Positions 1-6,629 of a stretch of 8,669 nt of DNA are shown here, in pieces; the first letter of the stretch is position 1; every line of letters starts with the position of its first letter. Made by a program: the position numbers and the translations under genes. Source of the stretch: Methyloprofundus sp. Its GTDB lineage: Bacteria; Pseudomonadota; Gammaproteobacteria; Methylococcales; Methylomonadaceae. The stretch spans positions 1 to 8,669 of the forward strand of contig DAOVWV010000043.1 of assembly GCA_030636485.1 (NCBI GenBank). The letters are read 5' to 3'. The notes below the pieces were generated by a model. That model searched no databases and was not told where the DNA came from. It worked only from the letters and a program-made list of their open reading frames with translations.

Positions 1-1
1 A

Positions 2-667
2 TATAATCTGCCTGATATGGAAAAAATTATGTTGCTCGAAGCTGATTTGGGGAGCTTTGATGTGAATGATATTACGCTGGAAACCATCTTATTTCAAACA
101 GGTTATTTGACCATTGAACGGGTTGAAGCATTTGACGGCGATAAGGTGTTTTATTTAACCTACCCAAACCGTGAAGTGAAAACCAGCTTAAACCAATATT
201 TGTTACGCGACTTAACCCAGTCTACACCCAGCGAGATAACGCGTAATCGTGTTGCTGTTTATAAAGCTCTGCAACAGGCTGATTTTGATGCATTGCAGCG
301 TGCTTTTAGTGCCATCTTTGCTGCGATTCCCCATGACTGGTATCGGAAAAATAATATTGCACATTATGAGGGTTATTATGCGTCGATTGTGTATAGCTGT
401 TTCTGTGCGATGGGTTTTACGGTGATAGCTGAAGACACCACTAATCATGGACGCATTGACCTGACGTTGATACAAAAAAATAAAATATTTATCATTGAGT
501 TTAAAGTGATTGGCAGTGCAGATCAGCAAGGCGCTGCTTTAGCGCAAATTAAGGCGAAAAATTACCAGCAAAAATACCAAGCGATGAATAAAGAGATCTA
601 TTTGGTTGGGATGGAATTTGATGGTGTTGAGCGTAATTTAGTTGATGTTTCTTGGGAGCAGTGTTGA
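2..667 (+). CDS. AAA-ATPase-like protein with C-terminal PD-(D/E)XK nuclease-like domain (5'-truncated by window edge)
   Basis: The reading frame is open to the left edge, so the ATG at 17 is probably internal and this is only the C-terminal part. Full-length relatives of this family (AAA-ATPase_like, DUF1703/PDDEXK_9) are usually about 500-560 residues. The segment around YPNREVKTSLNQYLLRDLT is typical of the junction between the ATPase and nuclease-like parts. Counting from the Met at 17, the nuclease-like core shows D148 (in GRIDLTL), then E161 and K163 (in IIEFKV), the D...ExK signature. A downstream helix with QIKAKNYQQKY fits the end of the domain. Family members are common, often multicopy, accessory genes whose cellular role is not settled; nuclease activity is inferred from the motif alone. 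The gene ends just before the ruvB promoter region and probably is not in the ruvB operon. The family call is fairly sure; the function is not. Confidence 0.82.
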   Translation, partial: YNLPDMEKIMLLEADLGSFDVNDITLETILFQTGYLTIERVEAFDGDKVFYLTYPNREVKTSLNQYLLRDLTQSTPSEITRNRVAVYKALQQADFDALQRAFSAIFAAIPHDWYRKNNIAHYEGYYASIVYSCFCAMGFTVIAEDTTNHGRIDLTLIQKNKIFIIEFKVIGSADQQGAALAQIKAKNYQQKYQAMNKEIYLVGMEFDGVERNLVDVSWEQC

Positions 668-694
668 TTGATCATGTTGAGCAACTGGTATAAT
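664..694 (+). promoter_or_regulatory. Candidate ruvB promoter with extended -10
   Basis: TGGTATAAT at 686-694 is a perfect extended -10 (TGn plus TATAAT). The -35 choices are TTGATT at 664-669 (19-base spacer) or TTGATC at 668-673 (15-base spacer); both spacings are poor, which an extended -10 can tolerate. Transcription would start near 701, at the edge of the hairpin repeat, leaving a leader of about 93 bases before ruvB. No LexA-type CTG-N10-CAG box is visible here. Confidence 0.5.
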
Positions 695-702
695 GGTGCT
701 TC

Positions 703-750
703 GTGACGCGGGAGCGTCACTGGCTGCATTCCCACGCTGGAGCATGGGAA
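703..750 (+). repeat. Two-hairpin intergenic palindromic repeat in the ruvB leader
   Basis: The first hairpin is perfect: GTGACGC (703-709), loop GGGA, GCGTCAC (714-720). The second pairs TTCCCA (729-734) with TGGGAA (745-750) and continues inward through one C/A mismatch to a GC/GC closing pair around a TGGA loop. The arrangement resembles a dispersed repeat I recall from intergenic regions of Methylococcales and other gammaproteobacteria; I could not check copy number. Neither hairpin is followed by a T-run, so these are not obvious intrinsic terminators. Given the promoter call at 686-694, both hairpins would be transcribed as the 5' leader of ruvB. Confidence 0.7.
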
Positions 751-793
751 CGATGAGTGGTAAAAATAACACCGTGAATGCAATAATTAAATA

Positions 794-1834
794 ATGATAG
801 AAACCGATAGAGTAATAAGCGCCAACGGCCAGGTAGATGAAGAGCGTCAAGACCGTGCCATCAGACCGAAAACCCTTAAAGATTATATAGGCCAGCAGGC
901 TCTATGTGATCAGATGGAAGTTTTTATTCAGGCCTCGGTCGCGCGGAAAGAGGCACTGGATCATGTATTGATTTTTGGCCCGCCTGGCCTGGGGAAAACC
1001 ACGCTGGCAAATATTATCGCTAATGAAATGCAGGTTAATCTGCGCCAGACATCGGGTCCGGTATTGGATAAGGCGGGTGATTTAGCGGCTTTATTAACCA
1101 ATCTGGAAGCGCATGATGTGTTATTTATTGATGAAATACACCGCTTGAGTCCGGCAGTTGAAGAAATTCTCTATCCTGCGATGGAAGATTACCAGATTGA
1201 TATTATGATCGGTGAGGGGCCGGCTGCAAGGTCTATCAAACTGGATCTGCCACCGTTTACACTGGTTGGGGCAACCACGAGGGCAGGGTTGTTAACGTCT
1301 CCACTGCGTGACCGTTTTGGTATTATTCAGCGACTTGAATTTTATAGCGTTGATGAGTTGATGCAAATCGTGACCCGTTCTGCAAAAGTGCTGGGTATTC
1401 AGGTGGATGTTAAGGGCGCACATGAAATTGCCAAACGTTCACGTGGTACACCGCGTATTGCCAACCGATTGTTAAGGCGGGTACGTGATTATGCGGAAGT
1501 GAAAGGGGACGGTACGATTAGTGAGGGTACTTCTCAGCAAGCCTTAGCCATGTTAAAAGTCGATCACTGTGGTTTTGATCAGCTGGATAGGCGCTTGTTA
1601 AAAACCATTATTGATAATTTTGAGGGTGGCCCGGTAGGTCTGGATACGCTTGCAGCTGCCATCAGCGAAGAGCGGGGGACTATCGAAGATGTTTTGGAAC
1701 CTTACTTAATTCAACAGGGTTTTATCATGCGCACGCCACGTGGGCGTGTCGTGACAGGAAAAACCTATCAGCATTTTGGACTTAAACAGCCGAAGATCAT
1801 GACCACGGAAGATGAAGATTTATTTGCTGAGTAG
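794..1834 (+). CDS. ruvB: Holliday junction branch migration DNA helicase RuvB
   Basis: RuvB is the hexameric AAA+ motor that, loaded by RuvA, drives Holliday junction branch migration during recombination and fork repair. The 346-residue length is normal. The N-terminal [11 protein letters not shown] motif is followed by Walker [10 protein letters not shown] at 62-70 (K68), Walker B LFIDEIH with D113 and E114, sensor 1 GATTRAG, the arginine-finger segment SPLRDRFG, and a C-terminal winged-helix domain ending in [12 protein letters not shown]. The ATG at 794 fits the family N-terminus although no good Shine-Dalgarno precedes it. A 13-codon open frame from ATG 753 stops at TAA 792-794, overlapping the start by one base. 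ruvA and ruvC, often directly upstream in gammaproteobacteria, are absent; an unrelated nuclease-like gene occupies that place. Confidence 0.98.
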   Translation: MIETDRVISANGQVDEERQDRAIRPKTLKDYIGQQALCDQMEVFIQASVARKEALDHVLIFGPPGLGKTTLANIIANEMQVNLRQTSGPVLDKAGDLAALLTNLEAHDVLFIDEIHRLSPAVEEILYPAMEDYQIDIMIGEGPAARSIKLDLPPFTLVGATTRAGLLTSPLRDRFGIIQRLEFYSVDELMQIVTRSAKVLGIQVDVKGAHEIAKRSRGTPRIANRLLRRVRDYAEVKGDGTISEGTSQQALAMLKVDHCGFDQLDRRLLKTIIDNFEGGPVGLDTLAAAISEERGTIEDVLEPYLIQQGFIMRTPRGRVVTGKTYQHFGLKQPKIMTTEDEDLFAE

Positions 1835-1871
1835 AAAGGCAACAAATTTATTAGAAATACATTAGTTTCTC

Positions 1872-1888
1872 AGTATGATATACTTTTT
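1872..1888 (+). terminator. Weak terminator-like hairpin after ruvB
   Basis: AGTAT (1872-1876), loop GAT, ATACT (1880-1884), then TTTT (1885-1888), 37 bases after the ruvB stop. The stem is only five AT-rich pairs, so it would be unstable; placement and T-run are the only support. Confidence 0.22.
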
Positions 1889-1982
1889 CGGTTAAAGTTG
1901 CTTTGTCTGTTGGGGGCTATGGCTTGGCGAGTCTTATGCTTCGCGGGTATACAGTTTGGCTAAATAAGGCAGGCAGCACTCA

Positions 1983-2013
1983 TGTGAAATCGCCGTAGGC
2001 TACGCAATTTACA
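1983..2013. repeat. Imperfect hairpin with CGTAGgCTACG core
   Basis: The core CGTAG-G-CTACG (1994-2004) is an 11-base palindrome. Beyond an internal loop, AAAT (1987-1990) pairs with ATTT (2007-2010), and TGT (1983-1985) with ACA (2011-2013) past a bulged G. The two arm sets together make about 12 pairs. It could be part of a dispersed repeat or a structured RNA leader; the core's tiny loop favours a DNA palindrome. No function can be assigned. Confidence 0.4.
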
Positions 2014-2202
2014 GCAACGCAGTTATTGCAAAAAACAGCCCATAGAAAACCACCGTTGTGGCTGCGCAAAATAGAGTCACGTATTTTGTGCTTGCAGATA
2101 TTTACATACTATAAAATCATCGATCGTTATGTTAAAAGCATCAATAGATCAATGAAATGCCGACTGCATGGCAGTTTTCTCCCCCTCCCTGGCATTAATT
2201 AT

Positions 2203-2232
2203 TTTACAATAAACCAATAACACTCATATATT
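2203..2232 (+). promoter_or_regulatory. Candidate sigma-70 promoter for glmU-glmS
   Basis: TTTACA (2203-2208, five of six to TTGACA) and TATATT (2227-2232, five of six to TATAAT) are separated by 18 bases. Transcription would start near 2239, giving a very short leader that begins at the Shine-Dalgarno AAGGA (2240-2244), six bases before the glmU ATG. The closeness of start point and ribosome site is the main doubt; a longer transcript from upstream is also possible. Confidence 0.42.
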
Positions 2233-2250
2233 AGGTATAAAGGACACATA

Positions 2251-3621
2251 ATGACTGTAAAAACCATCATATTAGCCGCTGGGCAAGGAACGCGTATGCG
2301 TTCTGCACTGCCAAAAGTATTACATAAGGTTGCTAATCGCAGTTTACTGCAACATGTATATGATACAAGTAAGCTTATAGATGATAATAATATCATTATT
2401 ATTTATGGCCATGGTGGCGAGTTAGTCAGACAAGCACTGCCTGAACTTGAAGCGCAGTGGATAGAGCAAAAGCAGCAATTAGGAACGGGGCATGCTGTAC
2501 TGCAAGCTGACGGTCTGATTGAAAATTCGGACACTGTACTGATTTTATACGGTGATGTGCCTTTATTGAGTAAACACTCAGTCGATGGTTTACTGGCAAA
2601 TGTCAGTGCACAAAGTATGGCGTTATTAACCGTTGATCTGGCGGATCCAACAGGGTATGGAAGAATCGTACGCGATAATCTGGGTAATGTATTAAAAATT
2701 GTTGAACAAAAAGATGCGACTGAAGCGGAGCAAGAGATAACAGAAGGCAATACGGGGATTCTCGCTGTACAAGGGGAGCAGTTAAAAAACTGGATTAAAC
2801 GATTGGACAATAGCAATGCTCAGCAGGAGTTTTATCTGACTGATGTGATAGAAATGGCTGTTAATGAGGGTATAAGCGTTAAAACCAGTCAGCCTGAAAA
2901 TGTAGATGAAGTGTTGGGCGTTAATAACCGTAAACAATTGAGTCATCTTGAGCGTGCCTATCAAGGTCTACAGGCTGATAAGCTTATGGAGCAAGGGATA
3001 ACCTTGCTAGACCCGGCAAGGGTGGATTGTCGTGGAAGCTTTGCCTCTTTGGGGCAGGATATTTCAGTTGATATCAATGTCATTTTTGAAGGCAATAACA
3101 CGATAGGTAATAATGTCACCATTGGTGCCAATACGATTATCAATAATTCAGTAATTGCCGATAATGTGGAAATTTTAGCGAATTGTATTGTTGATAATGC
3201 GCTAGTCGGTGCGGGTAGTAGAATTGGGCCTTTTGCAAGGCTACGTCCACAAGCGGAGTTAGCCGAGCAGGTACATGTCGGGAATTTTGTAGAAATCAAA
3301 AAGTCGACGGTGGCAAAGGGAAGTAAAATAAATCATTTAAGCTATATCGGTGATGCAACAATCGGTCGTCAAGTCAATATCGGCGCGGGTACGATTACCT
3401 GTAATTACGATGGGGTCAATAAATTTCGTACCGTGATAGAAGATGGTGCTTTTATCGGATCGGATACACAGCTTATTGCGCCAGTGACGGTGGGTAAAAA
3501 TGCCACGATTGGTGCGGGTTCAACGGTGACAAAAAACACCCCAGAGGGTGTGCTGACTTTATCACGCTCTAAACTGATCAGCATACAAAGCTGGCAGCGC
3601 CCAGTTAAAAAGGAGCAATAA
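2251..3621 (+). CDS. glmU: Bifunctional N-acetylglucosamine-1-phosphate uridyltransferase / glucosamine-1-phosphate acetyltransferase GlmU
   Basis: GlmU performs the last two steps to UDP-GlcNAc in the cytoplasm: it acetylates glucosamine-1-phosphate with acetyl-CoA, then transfers UMP from UTP. The product feeds peptidoglycan and lipopolysaccharide synthesis. The 456-residue length equals that of the E. coli enzyme. The N-terminal Rossmann-type domain has the signature LAAGQGTRMRS (8-18) with K22, the QQLGTGHA uridine-binding segment, metal-binding D102 in YGDVPLL, and N225 in GVNNRKQL. The C-terminal half is a left-handed beta-helix of hexapeptide repeats (for example IGNNVTIGANTII) carrying the acetyltransferase histidine H362 in NHLSYIGDATIG, followed by the conserved CNYDG. 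AAGGA lies six bases upstream of the ATG. glmS follows after one base, so the two are co-transcribed and probably translationally coupled. Confidence 0.98.
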   Translation: MTVKTIILAAGQGTRMRSALPKVLHKVANRSLLQHVYDTSKLIDDNNIIIIYGHGGELVRQALPELEAQWIEQKQQLGTGHAVLQADGLIENSDTVLILYGDVPLLSKHSVDGLLANVSAQSMALLTVDLADPTGYGRIVRDNLGNVLKIVEQKDATEAEQEITEGNTGILAVQGEQLKNWIKRLDNSNAQQEFYLTDVIEMAVNEGISVKTSQPENVDEVLGVNNRKQLSHLERAYQGLQADKLMEQGITLLDPARVDCRGSFASLGQDISVDINVIFEGNNTIGNNVTIGANTIINNSVIADNVEILANCIVDNALVGAGSRIGPFARLRPQAELAEQVHVGNFVEIKKSTVAKGSKINHLSYIGDATIGRQVNIGAGTITCNYDGVNKFRTVIEDGAFIGSDTQLIAPVTVGKNATIGAGSTVTKNTPEGVLTLSRSKLISIQSWQRPVKKEQ

Positions 3622-3622
3622 T

Positions 3623-5452
3623 ATGTGTGGAATTGTTGGTGGAATCGCGCAAAGAAATGTTATCCCGATTTTAATTGAAGGTTTAAAAAGGCTGGAATAC
3701 CGTGGCTATGATTCTTCAGGTTTGGCTGTTATTGCGGAGGGTAAAGTTCAGCGACAGCGTGAAATTGGTAAAGTCAAGGGCTTGGAAGACTTACTTGAGG
3801 CAACACCTTTTTCCGGAAATGTCGGTATAGCTCATACACGCTGGGCAACGCATGGAAAGCCCAGTGCTAAAAATGCACATCCGCATGTGTGTAATAATAA
3901 AGTGGCCATTGTGCATAATGGTATTATCGAGAATCACCAGACACTGCGTGATACACAAACAGCACAGGGGTATAAGTTTACCTCGGAAACCGATACTGAA
4001 GTGATTGCCCATCAGATTTATCATGAGCTGGAAAATACAGATAGTTTATTACAAGCCGTTAAAAATACCATCCAGCATTTAGAGGGAGCCTATGCACTGG
4101 GTGTGGTCAGTAAGGATGATGAAAATACTCTGATTACCTGCCGTAAAGGGAGTCCCTTGGTGATTGGTGTTGGTATCGGTGAGTATTTTATCGCTTCGGA
4201 TGTTGCTGCTTTACTGCCTGTTACACAGCGCTTTATCTTTTTGGAAGAAGGTGATGTTGCTGAATTAAAAACCGATAGTCTGGTCATTTATGATAAGAAT
4301 GATGATATTGTCGAAAGACCTGTCAAAGAAAGTAGTTTAAAGGCAGATGCTGTTGATAAGGCGGGTTATCGGCACTATATGCTGAAGGAAATTTATGAGC
4401 AACCCAATGCGATTGCCGAAACAATAGAAGGGCGGTTTATTGATAATAAGCTACAGGATACCGCTTTTGGGCATAATGCGAGCGATGTATTTGATCGTGT
4501 TAAGGCGGTGCAAATATTAGCCTGTGGTACCAGTTATCACGCGGGGCTGGTTGCAAAATACTGGTTTGAAAAATTAGCCCGGATTCCCTGTAGTATTGAT
4601 GTTGCCAGCGAATTTCGCTATCGTGAACCAGTACTCTCTGAGGGGACCTTGGTGGTGACTATTTCGCAGTCAGGCGAAACGGCAGATACACTGGCAGCAT
4701 TGCTTGAGGCGAAAAGGCTGGGGGCTTTGCATTCATTAAGTATCTGCAATGTACCGGAAAGCTCCTTGGTCAGGGAATCGGATCTCGTTTTAATGACCCG
4801 GGCAGGGCCTGAGATTGGTGTGGCATCCACTAAGGCTTTTACGACTCAGTTAGTTGCTTTAATGATGCTGGTGATGGCTATTGGTAAACGCTTTTCTTTA
4901 AGCGAGGCTAAAATAGCTGAAATTACATCGGAGTTATTTCAGTTAGCCCGCATCATAGAGGATGTTCTTCAAATTGATGAAGAAATTAAAACCTTATCGG
5001 AGCAATTTGCTGAAAAAAATCATGCTTTATTTTTAGGTAGAGGGACACATTACCCTATTGCCATGGAAGGTGCGCTAAAGTTAAAAGAAATTTCTTATAT
5101 ACATGCAGAAGCCTATCCCGCAGGTGAATTAAAGCATGGACCATTGGCACTGATAGATGCAGAGATGCCAGTGATTACAGTGGCACCCAATAATGGTCTG
5201 CTGGAAAAATTAAAGTCTAATATTCAGGAAGTCAGCGCCCGGGGTGGGCAGTTAATCGTATTTCTTGATGAGTCCATTGTTAATGAAGCAGATGAAAATG
5301 TACAGGTTGTCAGAATTCCTAAGGTCAATAATCTGATTGCACCCATCGTCTATGTGATTCCTTTGCAACTACTGTCCTATCATGTCGCTATACTTAAAGG
5401 GACTGATGTGGATCAGCCACGGAATTTGGCGAAATCGGTCACGGTGGAGTAG
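3623..5452 (+). CDS. glmS: Glutamine--fructose-6-phosphate aminotransferase (isomerizing) GlmS
   Basis: GlmS makes glucosamine-6-phosphate from fructose-6-phosphate and glutamine, the committed step of amino-sugar synthesis. The 609-residue length equals that of E. coli GlmS. The N-terminal Ntn glutaminase starts MCGIVGG, with Cys2 becoming the N-terminal nucleophile after Met removal; RGYDSSG (27-33), HTRWATHG (71-78) and HNGIIENH are the glutamine-site motifs. Two SIS sugar-isomerase domains follow, with SQSGETADT at 348-356 and GELKHGPLA containing H505, and the protein ends in the conserved DQPRNLAKSVTVE. AGGAG at 3611-3615 lies inside the end of glmU, seven bases before the ATG, and the intergenic gap is one base. 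That leaves no room for a glmS ribozyme or a long leader of the kind targeted by the GlmZ RNA, so control through the glmU transcript is more likely. Confidence 0.98.
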   Translation: MCGIVGGIAQRNVIPILIEGLKRLEYRGYDSSGLAVIAEGKVQRQREIGKVKGLEDLLEATPFSGNVGIAHTRWATHGKPSAKNAHPHVCNNKVAIVHNGIIENHQTLRDTQTAQGYKFTSETDTEVIAHQIYHELENTDSLLQAVKNTIQHLEGAYALGVVSKDDENTLITCRKGSPLVIGVGIGEYFIASDVAALLPVTQRFIFLEEGDVAELKTDSLVIYDKNDDIVERPVKESSLKADAVDKAGYRHYMLKEIYEQPNAIAETIEGRFIDNKLQDTAFGHNASDVFDRVKAVQILACGTSYHAGLVAKYWFEKLARIPCSIDVASEFRYREPVLSEGTLVVTISQSGETADTLAALLEAKRLGALHSLSICNVPESSLVRESDLVLMTRAGPEIGVASTKAFTTQLVALMMLVMAIGKRFSLSEAKIAEITSELFQLARIIEDVLQIDEEIKTLSEQFAEKNHALFLGRGTHYPIAMEGALKLKEISYIHAEAYPAGELKHGPLALIDAEMPVITVAPNNGLLEKLKSNIQEVSARGGQLIVFLDESIVNEADENVQVVRIPKVNNLIAPIVYVIPLQLLSYHVAILKGTDVDQPRNLAKSVTVE

Positions 5453-5558
5453 TTTGTACATCTAAAAAATGTGGCATCTCGTAAGTTATTGATGCCTATC
5501 GCTGTTCAGGCAATGGTTGCGAATACTAGTACTGCACTCCTTAAATAACCGATAAATT

Positions 5559-5584
5559 GGGACGTAGGCTTTAAGTCTACTCCC
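5559..5584. terminator. Hairpin between convergent glmS and the toxin gene; possible two-way terminator or repeat
   Basis: GGGA (5559-5562) pairs with TCCC (5581-5584). After a bulged C, GTAGGC (5564-5569) pairs with GTCTAC (5575-5580) through one G-U, around a TTTAA loop, giving ten pairs. A second small stem, CCAC-TCGT-GTGG, overlaps its right side. The site between convergent genes suits a shared terminator, but no T-run follows directly on either strand (AATTTAT follows on the minus strand). It may instead be a dispersed palindromic repeat. Confidence 0.4.
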
Positions 5585-5601
5585 ACTCGTGTGGCAGCCT
5601 T

Positions 5602-6018
5602 TTATTCAAAAGGGTTTAGTAATTTTACACCCGTTGCAGAAAAGTCTGCTACATTTCGAGTGACAACAATTAGGTCGTGGGTTAAAGCAGTGGCAGCTAT
5701 TTGTTTGTCTATTGCATTCTCATAACGAGGGACTCTTAAATACCCCCATACCTGCGACTCAGCTTCTGTAAAATCCAGAATATTTTCAGCAAACTCAGAT
5801 ACGGTTGAGTTTAGCCATTTGTTTAATGTATCAGCCTGCTGTTTATCTCCTCGATGGTAAATCATTTCAACACCACGCCTTAATTCACCTATTGTTATCA
5901 CGCTGATAAACAAACGCTGTTCCTGTTCAATTGCTTTTTCAAAAAATTGCCTTACACCTCTATTGGCTTTTTCTCTTTTTCTGAGCTCGCTAATGACATT
6001 CGTATCAATCAAATACAT
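5602..6018 (-). CDS. vapC: PIN-domain toxin, FitB/VapC family
   Basis: This is a 138-residue PIN-domain protein, the likely ribonuclease toxin of a type II toxin-antitoxin pair. The fold opens with MYLIDTNVISELRK. The acidic active-site set is visible as D5, E45 (in VITIGELRRG), D104 (in NAIDKQIAATAL) and D125 (in TRNVADF), and the end VKLLNPFE is typical of FitB-like members. The ATG at 6016-6018 is preferred over one five codons upstream because it gives the normal family N-terminus and has GAGAG eight bases before it. The gene overlaps the antitoxin by 14 bases, a usual coupling arrangement. Family members cleave RNA, often tRNA; the target here cannot be read from sequence. All catalytic residues are present, so the toxin appears intact. 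FitB versus VapC naming is a matter of convention. Confidence 0.93.
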   Translation of the reverse strand: MYLIDTNVISELRKREKANRGVRQFFEKAIEQEQRLFISVITIGELRRGVEMIYHRGDKQQADTLNKWLNSTVSEFAENILDFTEAESQVWGYLRVPRYENAIDKQIAATALTHDLIVVTRNVADFSATGVKLLNPFE

Positions 6019-6238
6019 GATTAACGCTCTCATCCTCTATACGCTCGAAGTCAGAATCAAGCCCCACATTAGGAATAGCAAGCAAAGCTTCAGAAAAACT
6101 TTTTCTTTTTGGCTTTAATAATATTAACTCCAGGATTTTACGGTGCTCAGCCTCCGCACTGATGCCGTGCTCACCTGCTCGGACTTTAAGTGCCTGCACA
6201 ATTTCACTATCTATATTACGGACGACTAAGCTGGGCAT
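6005..6238 (-). CDS. FitA-like ribbon-helix-helix antitoxin
   Basis: This 77-residue protein is the expected antitoxin partner. The N-terminus MPSLVVRNID forms the DNA-contacting beta strand, followed by two helices (VQALKVRAGEHGISAEAEHRKILELIL) typical of FitA-like Arc/MetJ ribbon-helix-helix proteins with their characteristic AEAEHR motif. The C-terminal tail with SFSEALLAIPNVG and DSDFERIEDE would thread into the PIN toxin and block its active site. The ATG at 6236-6238 is chosen over an adjoining upstream GTG because it gives the family start MPSLVV and has a strong GGAGG (6244-6248) five bases away. It lies first in the operon, so antitoxin is made before toxin. Such proteins usually repress their own promoter in complex with the toxin; the palindromes upstream are candidate binding sites. 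Confidence 0.93.
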   Translation of the reverse strand: MPSLVVRNIDSEIVQALKVRAGEHGISAEAEHRKILELILLKPKRKSFSEALLAIPNVGLDSDFERIEDESVNHVFD

Positions 6239-6262
6239 CACTCCCTCCTATTTAAGTTGCCT

Positions 6263-6279
6263 TGATGGTATCAATGATA
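6263..6279 (-). promoter_or_regulatory. Candidate operator palindromes upstream of the toxin-antitoxin operon
   Basis: Two overlapping inverted repeats share sequence: TGAT-GGT-ATCA (6263-6273) and TATCA-A-TGATA (6269-6279), about 25-40 bases before the antitoxin start. Short repeated palindromes at this distance suit autorepression by a ribbon-helix-helix antitoxin. I found no well-spaced -35/-10 pair for this operon, so the promoter itself is not assigned. Confidence 0.4.
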
Positions 6280-6480
6280 GCATTTATGTGAAAATAACAT
6301 AATTTACAGAGAGTTTCTATAGTTGATTGATTAAATTGATTAAATTCTTTCGAACATTTAGGTGCGCTACCCCAGACTTCCTAAGCCTTTAACTTTGCTC
6401 AGCTTCAATAAGCGTATCACAATTAGCTGCATGAATCGCAATAAAGCCTGTCCCCTGTTTATCGATTATTTGCAGTCGAC

Positions 6481-6501
6481 TCCTGCTAAAAAACTGCGGG
6501 A
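6481..6501. repeat. Degenerate palindromic (REP-like) hairpin
   Basis: TCCTGC (6481-6486) pairs with GCGGGA (6496-6501) through one G-U around a nine-base loop. Read on the minus strand with its flank (CGTCATTCCCGC...), it resembles the very common bacterial intergenic repeat whose arms are TCATTCCCGC and GCGGGAATCC. The second arm here has drifted, so it looks like an old copy. Confidence 0.45.
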
Positions 6502-6594
6502 ATGACGAAGTATTGTTTTAGTCGCTTACCCCGAACTCAGGTCAGTGTAAGCCAAAGCCTACCCCTCCCCAAGTATTTCAATGAGCATGAATTT

Positions 6595-6617
6595 AGCCAT
6601 TATTTATTGTAATGGCT
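6595..6617 (-). terminator. Hairpin just after the 94-residue protein gene
   Basis: AGCCATTA (6595-6602) and TAATGGCT (6610-6617) are a perfect eight-base inverted repeat with a seven-base loop, 12 bases past the stop of the minus-strand gene. No T-run follows (AAATTC on the minus strand), so termination is only inferred from position. Confidence 0.35.
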
Positions 6618-6629
6618 TGAGTAAGGCAG

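Larger units (their letters stand above)
1835..2250. other. 416-base gap between ruvB and glmU with no supported gene
   Basis: No convincing protein gene lies here on either strand. The only listed-size open frame on the plus strand (2026-2220) starts with TTG and has no ribosome site or recognisable motif. A minus-strand stretch of about 40 open codons around 1980-2110 has no suitable start and looks like chance or a decayed repeat. The gap holds a weak terminator-like hairpin (1872-1888), a longer imperfect hairpin (1983-2013), a small hairpin ACTGC-ATG-GCAGT followed by TTT (2163-2178), and the glmU promoter near its right end. In many gammaproteobacteria glmU follows the atp operon; here it does not. 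Confidence 0.6.
6280..6629. other. Intergenic stretch without a supported gene
   Basis: No start-bearing coding frame is convincing on either strand. The stretch holds a perfect tandem pair of the 9-mer TTGATTAAA (6327-6344) preceded by a partial copy TTGA, a REP-like hairpin relic (6481-6501), and a hairpin (6595-6617) near the small minus-strand gene. A minus-strand frame of about 42 codons (6389-6520) is open but has no start codon or ribosome site. Confidence 0.55.

Noticed and set aside
664..793. SOS (LexA) control of ruvB
   Set aside because: No CTG-N10-CAG box is visible upstream of ruvB.
598..850. Minus-strand frames across the ruvB leader
   Set aside because: They read through the hairpin repeat and both neighbouring genes, with no motif or ribosome site.
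1900..2060. tmRNA, SRP RNA or tRNA in the ruvB-glmU gap
   Set aside because: A GGGGGC start was noticed, but there is no tag-peptide frame, no GGAAGCAGCC SRP loop and no cloverleaf with a TTC arm.
2026..2220. 64-codon plus-strand frame before glmU
   Set aside because: It starts at TTG, has no ribosome site, runs through the glmU promoter region and shows no recognisable protein motif.
2403..2816. 137-codon minus-strand frame inside glmU
   Set aside because: It is antisense to well-conserved glmU coding sequence and its Ser/Cys-rich translation is typical of a shadow frame.
3600..3625. Possible glmS ribozyme or long regulated glmS leader
   Set aside because: Only one base separates glmU and glmS, leaving no room for either.
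6389..6520. Minus-strand open stretch of about 42 codons that looks partly protein-like (GFIAIHAANCDTLIEAEQ)
   Set aside because: It has no start codon or ribosome site and its upstream end is the REP-like repeat. A gene relic cannot be excluded but is not supported.
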